In this document: piece by piece, positions 63,897 through 64,000 of the stretch
Position numbering within the stretch: position 1 is the stretch's first letter
Layout: each line of letters begins with the position of its first letter
Assembly (NCBI RefSeq): GCF_000172555.1
Contig: NZ_ABOX02000011.1
Location: 111,789-175,788 of the forward strand
Direction: 5' to 3'
DNA: 64,000 nucleotides
Source: Pedosphaera parvula Ellin514
Lineage (GTDB): Bacteria > Verrucomicrobiota > Verrucomicrobiia > Limisphaerales > Pedosphaeraceae
Position numbers and translations under genes: made by a program
The notes under the pieces: generated by a model
What the model was told of the DNA's origin: nothing
The model's database searches: none
The model's input: the letters and a program-made list of their open reading frames with translations, nothing else

Positions 63897-64000
63897 CTTC
63901 CATTCTGAAATTCTATTTCTAACGACTCCCGAAAACCACAAAGAGCCCGCCACGCCCGCCTTGGAAATTCAAGGCACCGCGCGACTCCTTCTCTTCGACG

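Noticed and set aside
63663..64000. A CRISPR array from the short repeats near the end.
   Set aside because: The repeats are 10 bp and contiguous, without spacers, and no cas genes are present.

Overview
The window looks like a chromosomal segment of a Gram-negative bacterium of the Verrucomicrobiota, probably close to Pedosphaera/Limisphaerales. This is inferred from the gene families: a TIGR03067 protein, a secreted protein with repeats and thrombospondin-type calcium loops, a Gld-type ABC system with a DUF4340 partner, a chromosomal CII-like regulator, long-form IspH, and many lipoproteins and LolA-type functions that imply an outer membrane. I saw no phage, insertion sequence, CRISPR array or replication origin.

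Layout. 0-2.3 kb: a frameshifted TIGR03067 gene and aroC. 2.3-4.9 kb: a string of small, unrelated genes separated by copies of a 106-bp intergenic repeat. 5.0-8.1 kb: pilD and aroE (minus strand), then a secreted repeat protein. 8.2-12.4 kb: a minus-strand nitrogen block amtB-glnB-small membrane protein-glnA; glnA is frameshifted. 13.0-18.6 kb: three transporters (NhaD-like, MgtE-like, APC+USP) and a GT9 glycosyltransferase. 18.7-21.4 kb: tRNA-Pro, ispH and a dGTPase-like gene. 21.4-26.9 kb: a minus-strand stretch with a TlpA-like redoxin, a beta-carbonic anhydrase, a J-domain membrane protein and a flotillin/NfeD pair. 27.0-31.3 kb: a CII-like regulator, an FAD oxidoreductase, a hexose-6-phosphate mutarotase and a divergent xylose isomerase. 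31.3-35.3 kb: a secreted protein behind a Pho-box-like array, then a histidine kinase and a PhoB-type regulator. 35.3-37.7 kb: DUF4337, rhodanese, thioredoxin reductase and a small membrane protein.

37.7-59.6 kb holds the most interesting system, an aryl-polyene-like type II fatty acid/polyketide cluster. It has a methyltransferase, a GT2 glycosyltransferase, a HydE-like radical SAM enzyme, two halogenase-like flavoproteins, a ketosynthase, a chain-length-factor-like partner without catalytic residues, a ketoreductase, an ACP, an outer-membrane lipoprotein, an MMPL exporter fused to a lysophospholipid acyltransferase, LolA, a FabZ-like dehydratase and an AMP-forming ligase. A minus-strand Gld-type ABC module sits in its middle. 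No aromatic ammonia lyase or thioesterase was recognised, so the starter unit and the product are unknown.

59.6-64.0 kb returns to housekeeping: DUF2203, a TPR lipoprotein, a 33-residue AURKAIP1/COX24-like protein, hisG and purN, ending in an intergenic tract with 10-bp phased direct repeats. Four otherwise well-conserved genes carry single-base indels, mostly in short homopolymers. Residual assembly errors are the likeliest explanation, but real lesions cannot be excluded from sequence alone.
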